From the NCBI GenBank assembly GCA_944389275.1, contig CALXLT010000054.1, positions 1 to 47,837 on the forward strand: a stretch of DNA of 47,837 nt. Reading direction: 5' to 3'. The notes under the pieces were generated by a model. It worked only from the letters and a program-made list of their open reading frames with translations. It ran no database searches and was not told the origin of the DNA. The position numbers and the translations under genes are program-made. Origin of the DNA: an uncultured Spirochaetaceae bacterium. Its GTDB lineage: Bacteria > Spirochaetota > Spirochaetia > Sphaerochaetales > Sphaerochaetaceae. Below, one piece after another: positions 38,394-46,687 of the stretch; within the stretch, counting starts at the first letter, position 1, and every line of letters starts with the position of its first letter.

Positions 38394-39278
38394 TTATGAA
38401 ATCAACCCAGCTGGATTGTCTCTGACCATCTTCCTTACATCGCCCTCGCTGAAGCCATGCGCGACAAGCTGCTCAGCGTATGCGAGCATGCCCTGATCCG
38501 GATAGATCGATGTCGTCTGCCCAAGATCGGTCGCGATGATGACATGATCCGCGCCGATTGCCTTGATCTGAGCGATGGAATCCTCAAGATCGACCTTCTT
38601 CGTTGCCCATGTCGTGTAGCAGTGCTCGATATAAGCACCCATGGATACAAGCTTCTGCTGCTCCTCGATCGTGTAGTATGTCGTCGGGAAATCAGCATGG
38701 GTGATGATTACCCTCTCGACTCCCCTTTCCTGGGCTCTCTTCACAAGCGCGAAGCACTCCTCGTGGGAGATGTGGCTTGTCGCGAGGACCATGTTATTCT
38801 TCTTGATGATATCCAGGACATCATTGACGGCAGGGATAAGCTCGCCGTTGTCATCAAGGATGGAGATCGTAGGAGCCTCGATTCCCTCTTCCTTCATCTG
38901 GATGAGGATCTTTGCCCAGTATGGAAGCTTCTTGTTCGGGTCTCCGTTGAATACATGGGACCGCTCATGCCTGCTGTCGCAGGTTGGGAACCATACGAGC
39001 TTGGCCCCGGCGCGTCCCGCCATCTCAACAGCTGTGGGATTGATGCCGCCGACCGCGCTGTTGAGCGTTATGGCGCCGATCGCACGGCAATCGCTCTGCA
39101 TCTTGTTTATGATCGAAGCCCTCTCTGCCGTGCAGAAATAGTGGGACTTGATGACGTATCCGGCCATGCCGGACTCCTTGACGCGTCCTATCATGTCAAG
39201 ATCGTCCATAAGGCGAGGCATGACATCCGGAGCGGAATGAACGTGAAGATCATATGCGCCAGTGATTAAGCTATCCAT
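38394..39278 (-). CDS. Amidohydrolase-like metal hydrolase (DUF6282 type)
   Basis: 294 codons. TIM-barrel metal hydrolase pattern with AYDLHVHSAPDVMPRLMDDLD (in parts; HxH motif), VIKSHYFCTAERA, INPTAVEMAGRAGAKLVWFPTCDSRHE (in parts), VLATSHISHEECFALV, VIITHADFPTTYYT and IIATDLGQTTSIYPDQGM, where the histidines and the final Asp would bind metal. This corresponds to the DUF6282 group near 2-pyrone-4,6-dicarboxylate lactonases. First gene of the catabolic operon, with GGAG eight bases upstream of the ATG. With the GalB- and GalC-like genes it may hydrolyse a lactone or amide intermediate; that is inference from context. Confidence 0.85.
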   Translation of the reverse strand: MDSLITGAYDLHVHSAPDVMPRLMDDLDMIGRVKESGMAGYVIKSHYFCTAERASIINKMQSDCRAIGAITLNSAVGGINPTAVEMAGRAGAKLVWFPTCDSRHERSHVFNGDPNKKLPYWAKILIQMKEEGIEAPTISILDDNGELIPAVNDVLDIIKKNNMVLATSHISHEECFALVKRAQERGVERVIITHADFPTTYYTIEEQQKLVSMGAYIEHCYTTWATKKVDLEDSIAQIKAIGADHVIIATDLGQTTSIYPDQGMLAYAEQLVAHGFSEGDVRKMVRDNPAGLIS

Positions 39279-39290
39279 ACTCTATCTCCT

Positions 39291-39320
39291 TTTGTGAACA
39301 TTATTGTTGAACAATTTTAT
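39291..39320. promoter_or_regulatory. Candidate GntR operator repeats upstream of the catabolic operon
   Basis: TTGTGAACA (39292-39300), the palindrome ATTGTTGAACAAT (39303-39315) and TTAACAA (about 39321-39327) are related half-sites within 40 bp, just before the first gene of the operon. Palindromes with a TTGT..ACAA form suit an FCD-type GntR dimer. Confidence 0.45.
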
Positions 39321-39515
39321 TTAACAATGCGTTTTTGCGGTTGTCAAACAAAAATTCAGGGAATTTCCACAGAAAGCAGAAACAGGGAAAATCATAGCGC
39401 TTGGGAAGCTATAATAAAATCAATCCTGAACCATGCTGATGAAAAAAACAGAACGTTCCGGATTTCCGTGAATCATAGCTGACGGGAACGGCGAGTAGGT
39501 TGTATCCTTTTGCTT

Positions 39516-42206
39516 ATGAGACGGAAGGCGGCAGCTGGGGCAAGGCTTGGGATCAAGGCCGTGCTCCAGGACGATGGCACGATAGAGCTGATAGAGGGCG
39601 GGAAGACTGCATCGCCTGATTACAGGATGGCTGCAGGCGATGAGCGCATCCTCATAAGGGAATACAGCAAGCTCAAGGAGAAGAGCATGTGGACTTTCTC
39701 CGAAAGCCTTGGTGCCATTCCTGATTCCCGCTTTCTCCGACAGGCATCTCGCCTTTCCCTGCTTGAAGACAGCCAAGGCAACACGCTCTCCTTCAAGGAT
39801 GGATTCTACCAGCTGGAGATTCTTGCCCATGAAGAAGATGGCGGCTATGCGTTCACGCTGCACATCCCCGGTATCGAGGGGGACATCAGGACGATAGCGG
39901 AGGACATGGTCCTCATAGAGGATGGAATCTATGAGATCATGTGGACAGGAGATGATCTTCCTTCGCTTTTCGCGTTGGTGGATCAAAGGATACGCAGGGA
40001 GGACCTGGAGCTGTTCCTCTCCATCCTTCTTTCTCACTATGACCTTCTCAAGGTATCCGTTGATGGCTTCCAGAGCGTGGAACGAAAGCCCTTGGCGGCC
40101 TCCCCTGCCCTAATATTCCAGGAAGTAGATGAATACGGCTATCTCCACGTGCTTGCAGACGCGCATATCGAAGGATTACCTACCGGAGCCATAACGGAGA
40201 AAGGGCTTACCCGCGTGGCGCGCGTCGATGAGGACGCAAGGACGCTTGAGATACGGGACATAATCCTCACATCAGATCCTGCCGCGGCGCTTCGCAAGCT
40301 GCTTGGAAAGGAAGCTAAGGGCAATGTATACGAGGAGAACGGGAACTTCATCATCGAAGGAGGCTTTGCTGAGAAGTTCCTTTCAGAGCGTTTCCAGAAG
40401 CTCCTCGATGGCTTCGCGCTCTATCATCCAGAGCTGCTTTCACATTACCGCATACGCTACGCAAGGCCGAAGGTGCATTTCCGCTTCTCTTCAGGCATAG
40501 ACTTCCTTGAAGGAGAAGGGACTGTGGAGCTTGATGGCGAGACCATGACGCTTGATAGATTCCTCCAGTCGTACAGGCAGAACGATGGCTACGTCCTCCT
40601 GAACGACAAGAGTCGCACATACATCGATGAGGAATTCATAAAAAAGCTCCAGCGCATCGTCCGGACAAAGGATGGGAAGGCCATAGTCTCAGCCTATGAT
40701 ATCCCATACATCGAGGGCCTGGAGGATATAAGCGCAACAGGAGAGGCCCTGAAGCACATAAAGGATTTCTACAGAGGCTTCAATTCCATCAAAGATATCC
40801 CCTGCGGCACAAGGCTGAAGGTTTCGGAGCTGAGGGATTATCAGAAGGATGGCTACAGGTGGCTCAGATACCTTCATGACAAAGGCATGGGAGGCTGCCT
40901 TGCCGATGAGATGGGACTGGGAAAGACAGTGCAGATCATAGCCCTTCTCAACTATGTCTCAGCCTCACGCCGTGACAAGCCTTCTCTTCTCATCGTTCCT
41001 AGGAGCATCATCTACAGCTGGCTCTCGGAGATAACGAAGTTCGGCATCGGTCTCAGGCCCTTTGTCTACTACGGCCATGACCGGGACAATGATGGGATAA
41101 GAAGGATGCAGGGCGGCCTTGTGATCTCCAGCTATGCGACGGTCCGCAATGATATCGCGATGATAAGGGATATCGAGTTCGATTACGTCATCATCGATGA
41201 ATCCCAGACGGTGAAGCACTTCGGCACGCAGACAGCGCAGGCTGTGCTTTCGCTAAAGGCGGAGCACCGCATAGCCGTATCCGGAACCCCGATAGAGAAT
41301 GACCTCGGGGAGCTTTATTCCCTATTCCGCTTCCTCAACCCCGCCCTCTTCCCGTCCCTATCGGCATTCGAGCGCGATTACGTCCGCCCCATCATGCAGG
41401 ATGAGGACAAGGAAGCGGAGAAGGAGCTGAGGATGAGGATATACCCATTCATCCTCAGGAGGATGAAGAAGGATGTCCTGAAGGACCTGCCGGAGAAGAC
41501 GGAACAGATCGCGTACATAGATATGGAAGATGAGCACTGGAAGCATTATGAGAGGCGGAGGCTTGAGATGAAGGCCCGTATCGAGGAGGAGATGAGCTCT
41601 GTGGGTGTCAGGAAGTCCGCATTCATCATCCTCCAGGCGCTCACCGAGCTTCGGCAGATAGCGGCCCTTCCCGAGGGGAAGATGGAGACGGACACGATAT
41701 CCGCGAAGAGAGAGTACCTAAGAGAGGTCATTCCCGAGATAACGGCAAACGGACACAAGGCGCTCATCTTCACATCATTTTTAGATACTGTGGAGAAGCT
41801 CAGCGAGGACCTTGACGAAATGGGCATAAGATTCGTCGCAATGACAGGTGCCACCCGCGACAGGGAGAAGCTTGTATCGCAGTTCCAGAGCGATCCGGAC
41901 ACTAAGGTATTCCTGATGACTCTCAAGACCGGCGGTGTCGGCCTCAATCTCACGGCAGCCGATTACGTCTTCATATTCGATCCCTGGTGGAACGCCGCGG
42001 CGGAGGAGCAGGCAATAAACAGGACGCATAGGATCGGGCAGCCAAATCCCGTCTTCTGCTATCGCCTCATATCACGAGGGACGATCGAGGAGAAGATGCT
42101 TGAGCTCCAGGCCAAAAAGCAGAAGCTCTCCTCATCGCTCATCTCAAGCGATGGAGATGCCCTCAAGAACCTGACAGAGGATGAGATAAGGGAGCTTCTG
42201 GGGTAA
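39516..42206 (+). CDS. SNF2-family helicase
   Basis: 896 residues from ATG 39516. The first ~430 residues are a divergent N-terminal region. The helicase core follows: RDYQKDGYRWLRYLHDKGMGGCLADEMGLGKTVQ (in parts; Walker A at 463-470), LLIVPRSIIYSWLSEITKF, YDVIIDESQT-like box (Asp561-Glu-Ser-Gln), AVSGTPIENDLGELYSLFRFLNP, ALIFTSFLDTVEKLSEDL, MTLKTGGVGLNLTAADYVFIFDPWWN (in parts) and INRTHRIGQPNPVFCYRLI. Bacterial members remodel RNA polymerase or DNA complexes (RapA/HepA-like) or serve in defence systems. A perfect TATAAT lies at 39410-39415, without a good -35. Three bases separate it from the next gene. Confidence 0.92.
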   Translation: MRRKAAAGARLGIKAVLQDDGTIELIEGGKTASPDYRMAAGDERILIREYSKLKEKSMWTFSESLGAIPDSRFLRQASRLSLLEDSQGNTLSFKDGFYQLEILAHEEDGGYAFTLHIPGIEGDIRTIAEDMVLIEDGIYEIMWTGDDLPSLFALVDQRIRREDLELFLSILLSHYDLLKVSVDGFQSVERKPLAASPALIFQEVDEYGYLHVLADAHIEGLPTGAITEKGLTRVARVDEDARTLEIRDIILTSDPAAALRKLLGKEAKGNVYEENGNFIIEGGFAEKFLSERFQKLLDGFALYHPELLSHYRIRYARPKVHFRFSSGIDFLEGEGTVELDGETMTLDRFLQSYRQNDGYVLLNDKSRTYIDEEFIKKLQRIVRTKDGKAIVSAYDIPYIEGLEDISATGEALKHIKDFYRGFNSIKDIPCGTRLKVSELRDYQKDGYRWLRYLHDKGMGGCLADEMGLGKTVQIIALLNYVSASRRDKPSLLIVPRSIIYSWLSEITKFGIGLRPFVYYGHDRDNDGIRRMQGGLVISSYATVRNDIAMIRDIEFDYVIIDESQTVKHFGTQTAQAVLSLKAEHRIAVSGTPIENDLGELYSLFRFLNPALFPSLSAFERDYVRPIMQDEDKEAEKELRMRIYPFILRRMKKDVLKDLPEKTEQIAYIDMEDEHWKHYERRRLEMKARIEEEMSSVGVRKSAFIILQALTELRQIAALPEGKMETDTISAKREYLREVIPEITANGHKALIFTSFLDTVEKLSEDLDEMGIRFVAMTGATRDREKLVSQFQSDPDTKVFLMTLKTGGVGLNLTAADYVFIFDPWWNAAAEEQAINRTHRIGQPNPVFCYRLISRGTIEEKMLELQAKKQKLSSSLISSDGDALKNLTEDEIRELLG

Positions 42207-42209
42207 GCT

Positions 42210-43763
42210 ATGGAAAAATTAATTACAGGAACATTCCTAGAGCTATCATCGGTCTCAGCAAAGGCATTCCTATCAACGCTGGCAAGAAGCGAGAGAGCCT
42301 TGCTTTGGGAGCTTCTCATACATGAAGGCAGCGCGATATCAATAGATCAGGACCTATTCCATTTCTTCCGAGCAACAGAGCCTAAGGAGCTTCTGGAGAG
42401 GATACGGAAAGCAGATCCGCAGCTTGAGCGCTTTCTCCGCGCGATCGAGAGCAACAATGGAAAGAGGGCCATAGACCTGCTGCTGCAGACAGGCGTCGCG
42501 GCAGGAGAGGACTTCAGGAAGAAAGCCCAGGCCTACCTTCTCTTCACGGACAGGACGGAAAGGATCGCAAGACCCGCCCCAGATCTGAAGGCTGTCCTCA
42601 GGTCCCTTTTCAGCCAAAGCGAGACGCTGCTTGAAGCATTTCCAGAGAACCCGGAGCCTACATTCTCCGTCTGGGAGGAGGCTGAGGATATAGCGTGCGC
42701 GATCCACATGAAGAAAGACGCGTCATTCTCCTCAAAGCCTATTGCTGAATCAAAAGGCGCGGAGTGCGGCCGAGCCTTCATGGAGGCTGTCGCGCTATCT
42801 GGGATGGGACTATGGTCAACGGACCTTCAGCGCATCGCGTCCGGATGGAAGATACAGGACGCATCGGAGGACCACTCCCCCATATACATAGATGGCAGGC
42901 TCCTGGAAAGTCCTATACGGATAAACGGCAAGGAAAAGCGATCCGCGATGAAGATCCTCCAGGGATTATCTGCAGGGAAATGGTACAAGGCATCCTCAGT
43001 CCTCAAGCTCATGAAAGAGGACTCAGGGCTTTCCGAGGCTAACAAGAATATAGTTGACGATCTCATCCGCCCTTTGGATATAAGCCACGAGGAGAAATCC
43101 AAGCTAAGGGCTGAGGCCCGCAGGATCATCCACAGAGCTGTATTCCAGTCGATACTCTATACATCCGCATACCTGGGAATCATAGATCTCTACGAAAAGG
43201 AAAAAGATTCCCAAAACGGCTATGACTCGCTTGAGGCGATACGTCTCACTCCTCTCGGGCCATATCTTCTAGGGCTGTCGAGGACAAGGCCGCCGCAGCT
43301 TCCCGATAGATATCCAGTGGTGGCAGACAGCAGGATGCTCATCCTCTCGTACTCAGGCTACAGGCCAAGCACCATAAGCTTCCTCACATCTATCGGCACA
43401 AGGTTCGGAAGCTACCGCTATATAGTCACGAAGGACAGCTTCAGCCGCGGCGGCTACCGCATAGACGAGAAAATAAAGACACTTACGAAGATGCTCCAGG
43501 ATCCTATGCCTGATAACTGGCAAGCCTTCCTCAAGGAGATAAAGGATGGTAAAACCAACGCCATCGAGCTTGTCGCCAAGGGCCGGATATTCCGTATAGA
43601 GAACGGGAAGGACGCTGCCATCATCATGGGCGATGAGAAGATCAGGACGCTTATAAAGCCTATAGGCAAAGACCTCATCTTCCTCCCCGATGACAAGCTC
43701 AGAGCCTTCTCCTCCCGCATAGAGAAGCTTGGCTTCCATCTCGATTCATTCAATCTGTACTGA
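42210..43763 (+). CDS. Uncharacterised protein co-transcribed with the SNF2 helicase
   Basis: 517 codons, three bases after the SNF2 gene. I do not recognise the family. It is helix-rich in the first half (LITGTFLELSSVSAKAFLS, LLERIRKADPQLERFLRAIES, EDFRKKAQAYLLFTDR), has a middle part with RSAMKILQGLSAGKWYKASSVLKLMK that resembles a winged helix (a 'GKWY..S.VL' segment), and ends with strand-rich segments (GRIFRIENGKDAAIIMGDEK, KDLIFLPDDKLRAFSSRIEKLG). The overall layout is reminiscent of the N-terminal part of XPB-type helicases fused to SNF2 proteins in other bacteria, which is only an impression. Its pairing suggests a partner or substrate adaptor for the helicase. Confidence 0.8.
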   Translation: MEKLITGTFLELSSVSAKAFLSTLARSERALLWELLIHEGSAISIDQDLFHFFRATEPKELLERIRKADPQLERFLRAIESNNGKRAIDLLLQTGVAAGEDFRKKAQAYLLFTDRTERIARPAPDLKAVLRSLFSQSETLLEAFPENPEPTFSVWEEAEDIACAIHMKKDASFSSKPIAESKGAECGRAFMEAVALSGMGLWSTDLQRIASGWKIQDASEDHSPIYIDGRLLESPIRINGKEKRSAMKILQGLSAGKWYKASSVLKLMKEDSGLSEANKNIVDDLIRPLDISHEEKSKLRAEARRIIHRAVFQSILYTSAYLGIIDLYEKEKDSQNGYDSLEAIRLTPLGPYLLGLSRTRPPQLPDRYPVVADSRMLILSYSGYRPSTISFLTSIGTRFGSYRYIVTKDSFSRGGYRIDEKIKTLTKMLQDPMPDNWQAFLKEIKDGKTNAIELVAKGRIFRIENGKDAAIIMGDEKIRTLIKPIGKDLIFLPDDKLRAFSSRIEKLGFHLDSFNLY

Positions 43764-43778
43764 ACAAGCCAGGGAATC

Positions 43779-43886
43779 TGCAGCTTCGGAAGCGAAACGC
43801 CTGCAACTTCGGAAGTCAATTGTCTACAATTTCGGAAGCGAAATGCCTGCAATTTCGGAAGTGAAATGCCTGCAAAATAGGAAGTG
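43779..43886. repeat. Tandem 23-bp repeats, probable remnant of an insertion-sequence end
   Basis: Four full units and a partial fifth begin at 43779, 43802, 43825, 43848 and 43871, each starting TGCA or TACA and containing TTCGGAAG. Consensus is TGCAATTTCGGAAGCGAAAT plus GCC. There are no spacers. Multiple short direct repeats next to TG...CA-type sequence resemble the transposase-binding repeats at ends of IS21-family elements, and no transposase remains beside them. The block starts 15 bp after the helicase-partner stop and marks the edge of the AT-rich island. The rest of the 409-bp gap, to the toxin-antitoxin pair, holds only that pair's promoter and palindrome. Confidence 0.6.
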
Positions 43887-44083
43887 GACATATGCTTCTT
43901 GTATCCGTCCTTAGACTTACCAGAGCATGATTTCTGATACCAGTTCATTCCAGACATTCATACCTTTAGTTCCTCTCATTGCGAACAATAAGCATCGCTC
44001 AATTAGTTTATTGATTTTCGACTGGCACTTCACCTCTAGTAGACTCAATTCAGAAGTGATTGTATTTCATGCCAAAACCACAC

Positions 44084-44102
44084 TATACCCCATCGGGGTA
44101 TA
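44084..44102. promoter_or_regulatory. Palindromic operator candidate of the GNAT toxin-antitoxin pair
   Basis: TATACCCC (44084-44091), three bases, GGGGTATA (44095-44102): a perfect 8-bp inverted repeat about 25 bp upstream of the -35 box. It could be the binding site for an autoregulating antitoxin. Confidence 0.5.
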
Positions 44103-44125
44103 ACTCTATACATTACATACTTTTA

Positions 44126-44154
44126 TTGACGACTTAAAATTATATTGAGATACT
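44126..44154 (+). promoter_or_regulatory. Promoter of the GNAT toxin-antitoxin pair
   Basis: TTGACG (44126-44131), 17-bp spacer, GATACT (44149-44154), followed by a ribosome site GGAGG at 44161-44165. Confidence 0.5.
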
Positions 44155-44172
44155 ATAGAAGGAGGAAAAGTG

Positions 44173-44370
44173 ATGGCGACTATATCTTTTGACACAGTCG
44201 GAAAGATAAATCCTGAATGGGGAGTAAAGAACCTTGAGAAAGCCATAGATGAAGGCTCTGAGCTTATGCAAAAGGCAAGGACTCCTGAGGCAAGAGCAAG
44301 GTTTATAGAGAAAACAACACTCACTCCTGAGAAAATCGCAAAACTGAAACAAGCCTATGGTGTTAAATGA
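44173..44370 (+). CDS. Small putative antitoxin of a GNAT-type pair
   Basis: 65 residues from ATG 44173 with GGAGG seven bases upstream (GTG 44170 is an alternative). It is charged and helical (GVKNLEKAIDEGSELMQKARTPEARARFIEKTT in parts, then PEKIAKLKQAYGVK). It lacks the ribbon-helix-helix or DUF1778 pattern of known TacA-type antitoxins, although LTPEKIAKLKQAYG could be a short helix for toxin binding. Its stop overlaps the start of the acetyltransferase gene (ATGATG), the standard layout of toxin-antitoxin operons. I infer the role from layout. Confidence 0.55.
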   Translation: MATISFDTVGKINPEWGVKNLEKAIDEGSELMQKARTPEARARFIEKTTLTPEKIAKLKQAYGVK

Positions 44371-44906
44371 TGGACATATTCACTCTTCCGGAATTTATAG
44401 CAATCCTAGGCGAGGATGAAGCACAGAAGGCTTTATCCTCATTTTCTGTCCAGAAAAATCTAGATGTAGAAAAGTTTATCAGGGAAAATGCGATTCCGTA
44501 TCAGAGACACCACAACGCAAGAACATATCTGTTTGTTGGTGATTCCTTCCACATCTGTGGGTTCTTTTCACTCTCGCTTTCTTGTTTGGAAGTCCCTGAC
44601 GAAATATCTGCGAACATGAAAAGGAAGATGAGAGGATTCGGACGCTCTTCGGCAAAGACCGTCCCCTGTTATCTATTGGGGCAACTTGCTAGAGAAGACT
44701 CTGCCCCACATGATAGTGTAAGCTTGCAATCTGTGTTGGATATCGTCTTGGGCTACCTTGATACAATACAGGAAGCAATAGGTGGCAGGTTCTTACGCAT
44801 CGACTGTGAAGACAAGTTAATCCACTTATATGAAGCCTATGGCTTCAAAAAAGTCTATAGAGACGATGAGCTTGAGCTAAACCAAATGATAATGTTCATT
44901 GGCTAG
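44367..44906 (+). CDS. GNAT-family acetyltransferase, probable toxin
   Basis: 179 codons (ATG 44367; ATG 44370 is equally possible). The C-terminal half has the layout of toxin-like GNATs: TVPCYLLGQLAREDSAPHD (central strand 'GqLa..d'), SVLDIVLGYLDTIQEAIGGRFLRIDCEDKLIHLYEAYGFKKV in parts, where the last segment is the GNAT 'L..fYe..GF'. The N-terminal half is unusual (LGEDEAQKALSSFSVQKNLDVEKFI, then HHNARTYLFV). TacT-type toxins acetylate aminoacyl-tRNA. It is coupled to the small upstream gene. AT-rich codon use compared with the chromosome suggests transfer. Confidence 0.75.
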   Translation: MMDIFTLPEFIAILGEDEAQKALSSFSVQKNLDVEKFIRENAIPYQRHHNARTYLFVGDSFHICGFFSLSLSCLEVPDEISANMKRKMRGFGRSSAKTVPCYLLGQLAREDSAPHDSVSLQSVLDIVLGYLDTIQEAIGGRFLRIDCEDKLIHLYEAYGFKKVYRDDELELNQMIMFIG

Positions 44907-45009
44907 GATATATAATCAAGCAATGCATCAACACTACAGAAAAATGAAGTAAGCAGATTGATCTTCAGAAGATTGATGTTGATGGATTCAATCTTCACTG
45001 AGAAAAATT

Positions 45010-45036
45010 CTTAAGGTATTAAGCCTATACTTTAAG
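45010..45036. promoter_or_regulatory. Inverted repeat upstream of the DUF4143 ATPase gene
   Basis: CTTAAGGTAT (45010-45019) and ATACTTTAAG (45027-45036) form an inverted repeat with one G-U mismatch, about 85 bp before the ATPase ATG. It may be an operator or a mRNA hairpin. Confidence 0.35.
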
Positions 45037-45122
45037 TGTATGCAGGAAACTATCTCATATTGCGGAACGATATCACGGACCAACAAGCTAGTACGGATAG
45101 AAACCATTTTGGGGAGTATGGG

Positions 45123-46391
45123 ATGAATCGGCACTTTCCAAGAATCATTGATGACGTTCTTGCTTTCAAGCTGAGAAGCAAAGGTGCTGTCCTTATAGAA
45201 GGCATCAAAGGATGCGGCAAATCCACCTCATGCTACCGTCAGGCAAACTCTGTAATCATGATGCAGGATACGGAGACAAGAGAGCAGAACATTGCCCTTG
45301 CATATACTGCTGCATCCATTTTGCTCGACAAACAGCCTCCACTCCTTATAGATGAATGGCAGGAAGCTCCGATTCTATGGGATGCAGTCAGAGCTGAGGT
45401 GGATAAAAGAGATAGCTTCGGCCAGTTTTTACTCACAGGCTCTGTTTCCCCTCTTTATGACAAGGCAAAGGAAGAGATCCATCATTCCGGCATTGGACGC
45501 ATCACGACAATGACAATGAAGCCAATGTCACTGTACGAATCCGAAGATTCAGAAGGCAGCGTATCATTGAAAGATCTATTTGAAGGAAAGCCTGTTGCCT
45601 CTGTATCCAGCAAAAGCCTTCATGACTATGCCTATTACCTATGCCGTGGAGGCTGGCCAAAAGCAATAGGTGTCGATAAGGACGTAGCCCTGGAACAGGC
45701 CTACGATTACTACGAACAGCTTGTGAAGACAGATTTTGCAAAGGCATTGGACGGGGATTACTCCCAAGAGATCCTGCAGCGCCTCCTTCGCTCCTATGCA
45801 AGGCACCTCAGTACTTCCGCGACGAAAGCGCTGATCAGGAAAGATGTTGGAACAGAAGCATTCTCCGATAAAACCTTCGATAGATACTATGAAGCTCTGA
45901 AGAAACTATTTGTCATTGATGATATCCCAGCGTGGAATCCGAATATAAGATCAAAGGCAAGGATCCAAAGCTCCCCTATCCGGCAGTTCTGCGATCCTTC
46001 GATTGCAACTGCTGCACTAGGCTTAAGCCCAGAGGATCTGATTGATGACCTGAAGACATTCGGCCTTTTCTTTGAATCGATGTGCGATAGGGATCTGAGC
46101 ATCTATGCCTCCACGATGAATGGCACTCTGTATCATTACAGAGACAGCAATGGCCTTGAAACAGATGCTGTCATTCACCTGAGAAATGGCCGGTATGGCC
46201 TTGTTAAGATAAAGCTTGGCCGTCAAAGCGATATCGATTCAGCGGCTGAGCATCTTCAGATGCTGGCTAAGAACATTGACACAGACTATATGAGAGCTCC
46301 TTCTTTCCTTATGATAGTCACTGCAAAGAACGCAGCCTACACCAGGCCTGATGGAGTGCATGTAGTCCCGCTTGCCTGCCTAAAGCCTTGA
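45123..46391 (+). CDS. AAA ATPase with DUF4143 domain
   Basis: 422 residues from ATG 45123 (MNRHFPRIIDDVLAFKL), with GGGGAG seven bases upstream; a longer frame is rejected. Walker A GIKGCGKST (27-35), Walker B PLLIDEWQEAP (Asp77-Glu78), a sensor-like LLTGSVSPL and the segment GRITTMTMKPMSLYE match the AAA_14/DUF4143 ATPases. The C-terminal DUF4143 part includes GLFFESMCDRDLSIYA, YHYRDSNGLETDAVIHLRNGRYGLVKIKLG (in parts), a PD-(D/E)xK-like core (E.DAVI...KIK). Such ATPases are common in mobile islands of bacteria and archaea; the function is not known. It is a single gene with no partner that I recognise. Confidence 0.9.
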   Translation: MNRHFPRIIDDVLAFKLRSKGAVLIEGIKGCGKSTSCYRQANSVIMMQDTETREQNIALAYTAASILLDKQPPLLIDEWQEAPILWDAVRAEVDKRDSFGQFLLTGSVSPLYDKAKEEIHHSGIGRITTMTMKPMSLYESEDSEGSVSLKDLFEGKPVASVSSKSLHDYAYYLCRGGWPKAIGVDKDVALEQAYDYYEQLVKTDFAKALDGDYSQEILQRLLRSYARHLSTSATKALIRKDVGTEAFSDKTFDRYYEALKKLFVIDDIPAWNPNIRSKARIQSSPIRQFCDPSIATAALGLSPEDLIDDLKTFGLFFESMCDRDLSIYASTMNGTLYHYRDSNGLETDAVIHLRNGRYGLVKIKLGRQSDIDSAAEHLQMLAKNIDTDYMRAPSFLMIVTAKNAAYTRPDGVHVVPLACLKP

Positions 46392-46437
46392 TGGAATGGC
46401 ATGAAGGCTCGCGGCCAAAGAAGAGTAATGATGCGTT

Positions 46438-46623
46438 ATGATAAACAGAACAACCTTCTCAGACGACAGGCTCAATAAGCTTAAGCTCCAGCCGATTGAC
46501 CTCTTGGACATACCTGAGGTAACAGAAGCGATGTGGAAGTCTGGGCATCTAAGAAATTGTCACCAAGAAAAGAATTCCATTACAATGACGCCTGATACCA
46601 AAAAGAGCATTAAGAATGGTTGA
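46438..46623 (+). CDS. Small hypothetical ORF, possibly a gene remnant
   Basis: 61 codons. It begins MINRTTFSDDRLNKLKLQPID and is hydrophilic, with no motif I recognise and no clear ribosome site. It lies 46 bp after the ATPase gene on the same strand. It may be the start of a decayed gene. A small hairpin AACCAT (46641-46646)/ATGGTT (46650-46655) follows and could end transcription from this side. Confidence 0.25.
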   Translation: MINRTTFSDDRLNKLKLQPIDLLDIPEVTEAMWKSGHLRNCHQEKNSITMTPDTKKSIKNG

Positions 46624-46687
46624 TACATTTCCCTAAAGACAACCATTAGATGGTTTTGCTGTTGTGTTCATTATGATTCCAAAAATC

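Noticed and set aside
43779..43886. CRISPR array
   Set aside because: The 23-bp units are directly adjacent without spacers and there are no cas genes; they fit an IS end better.
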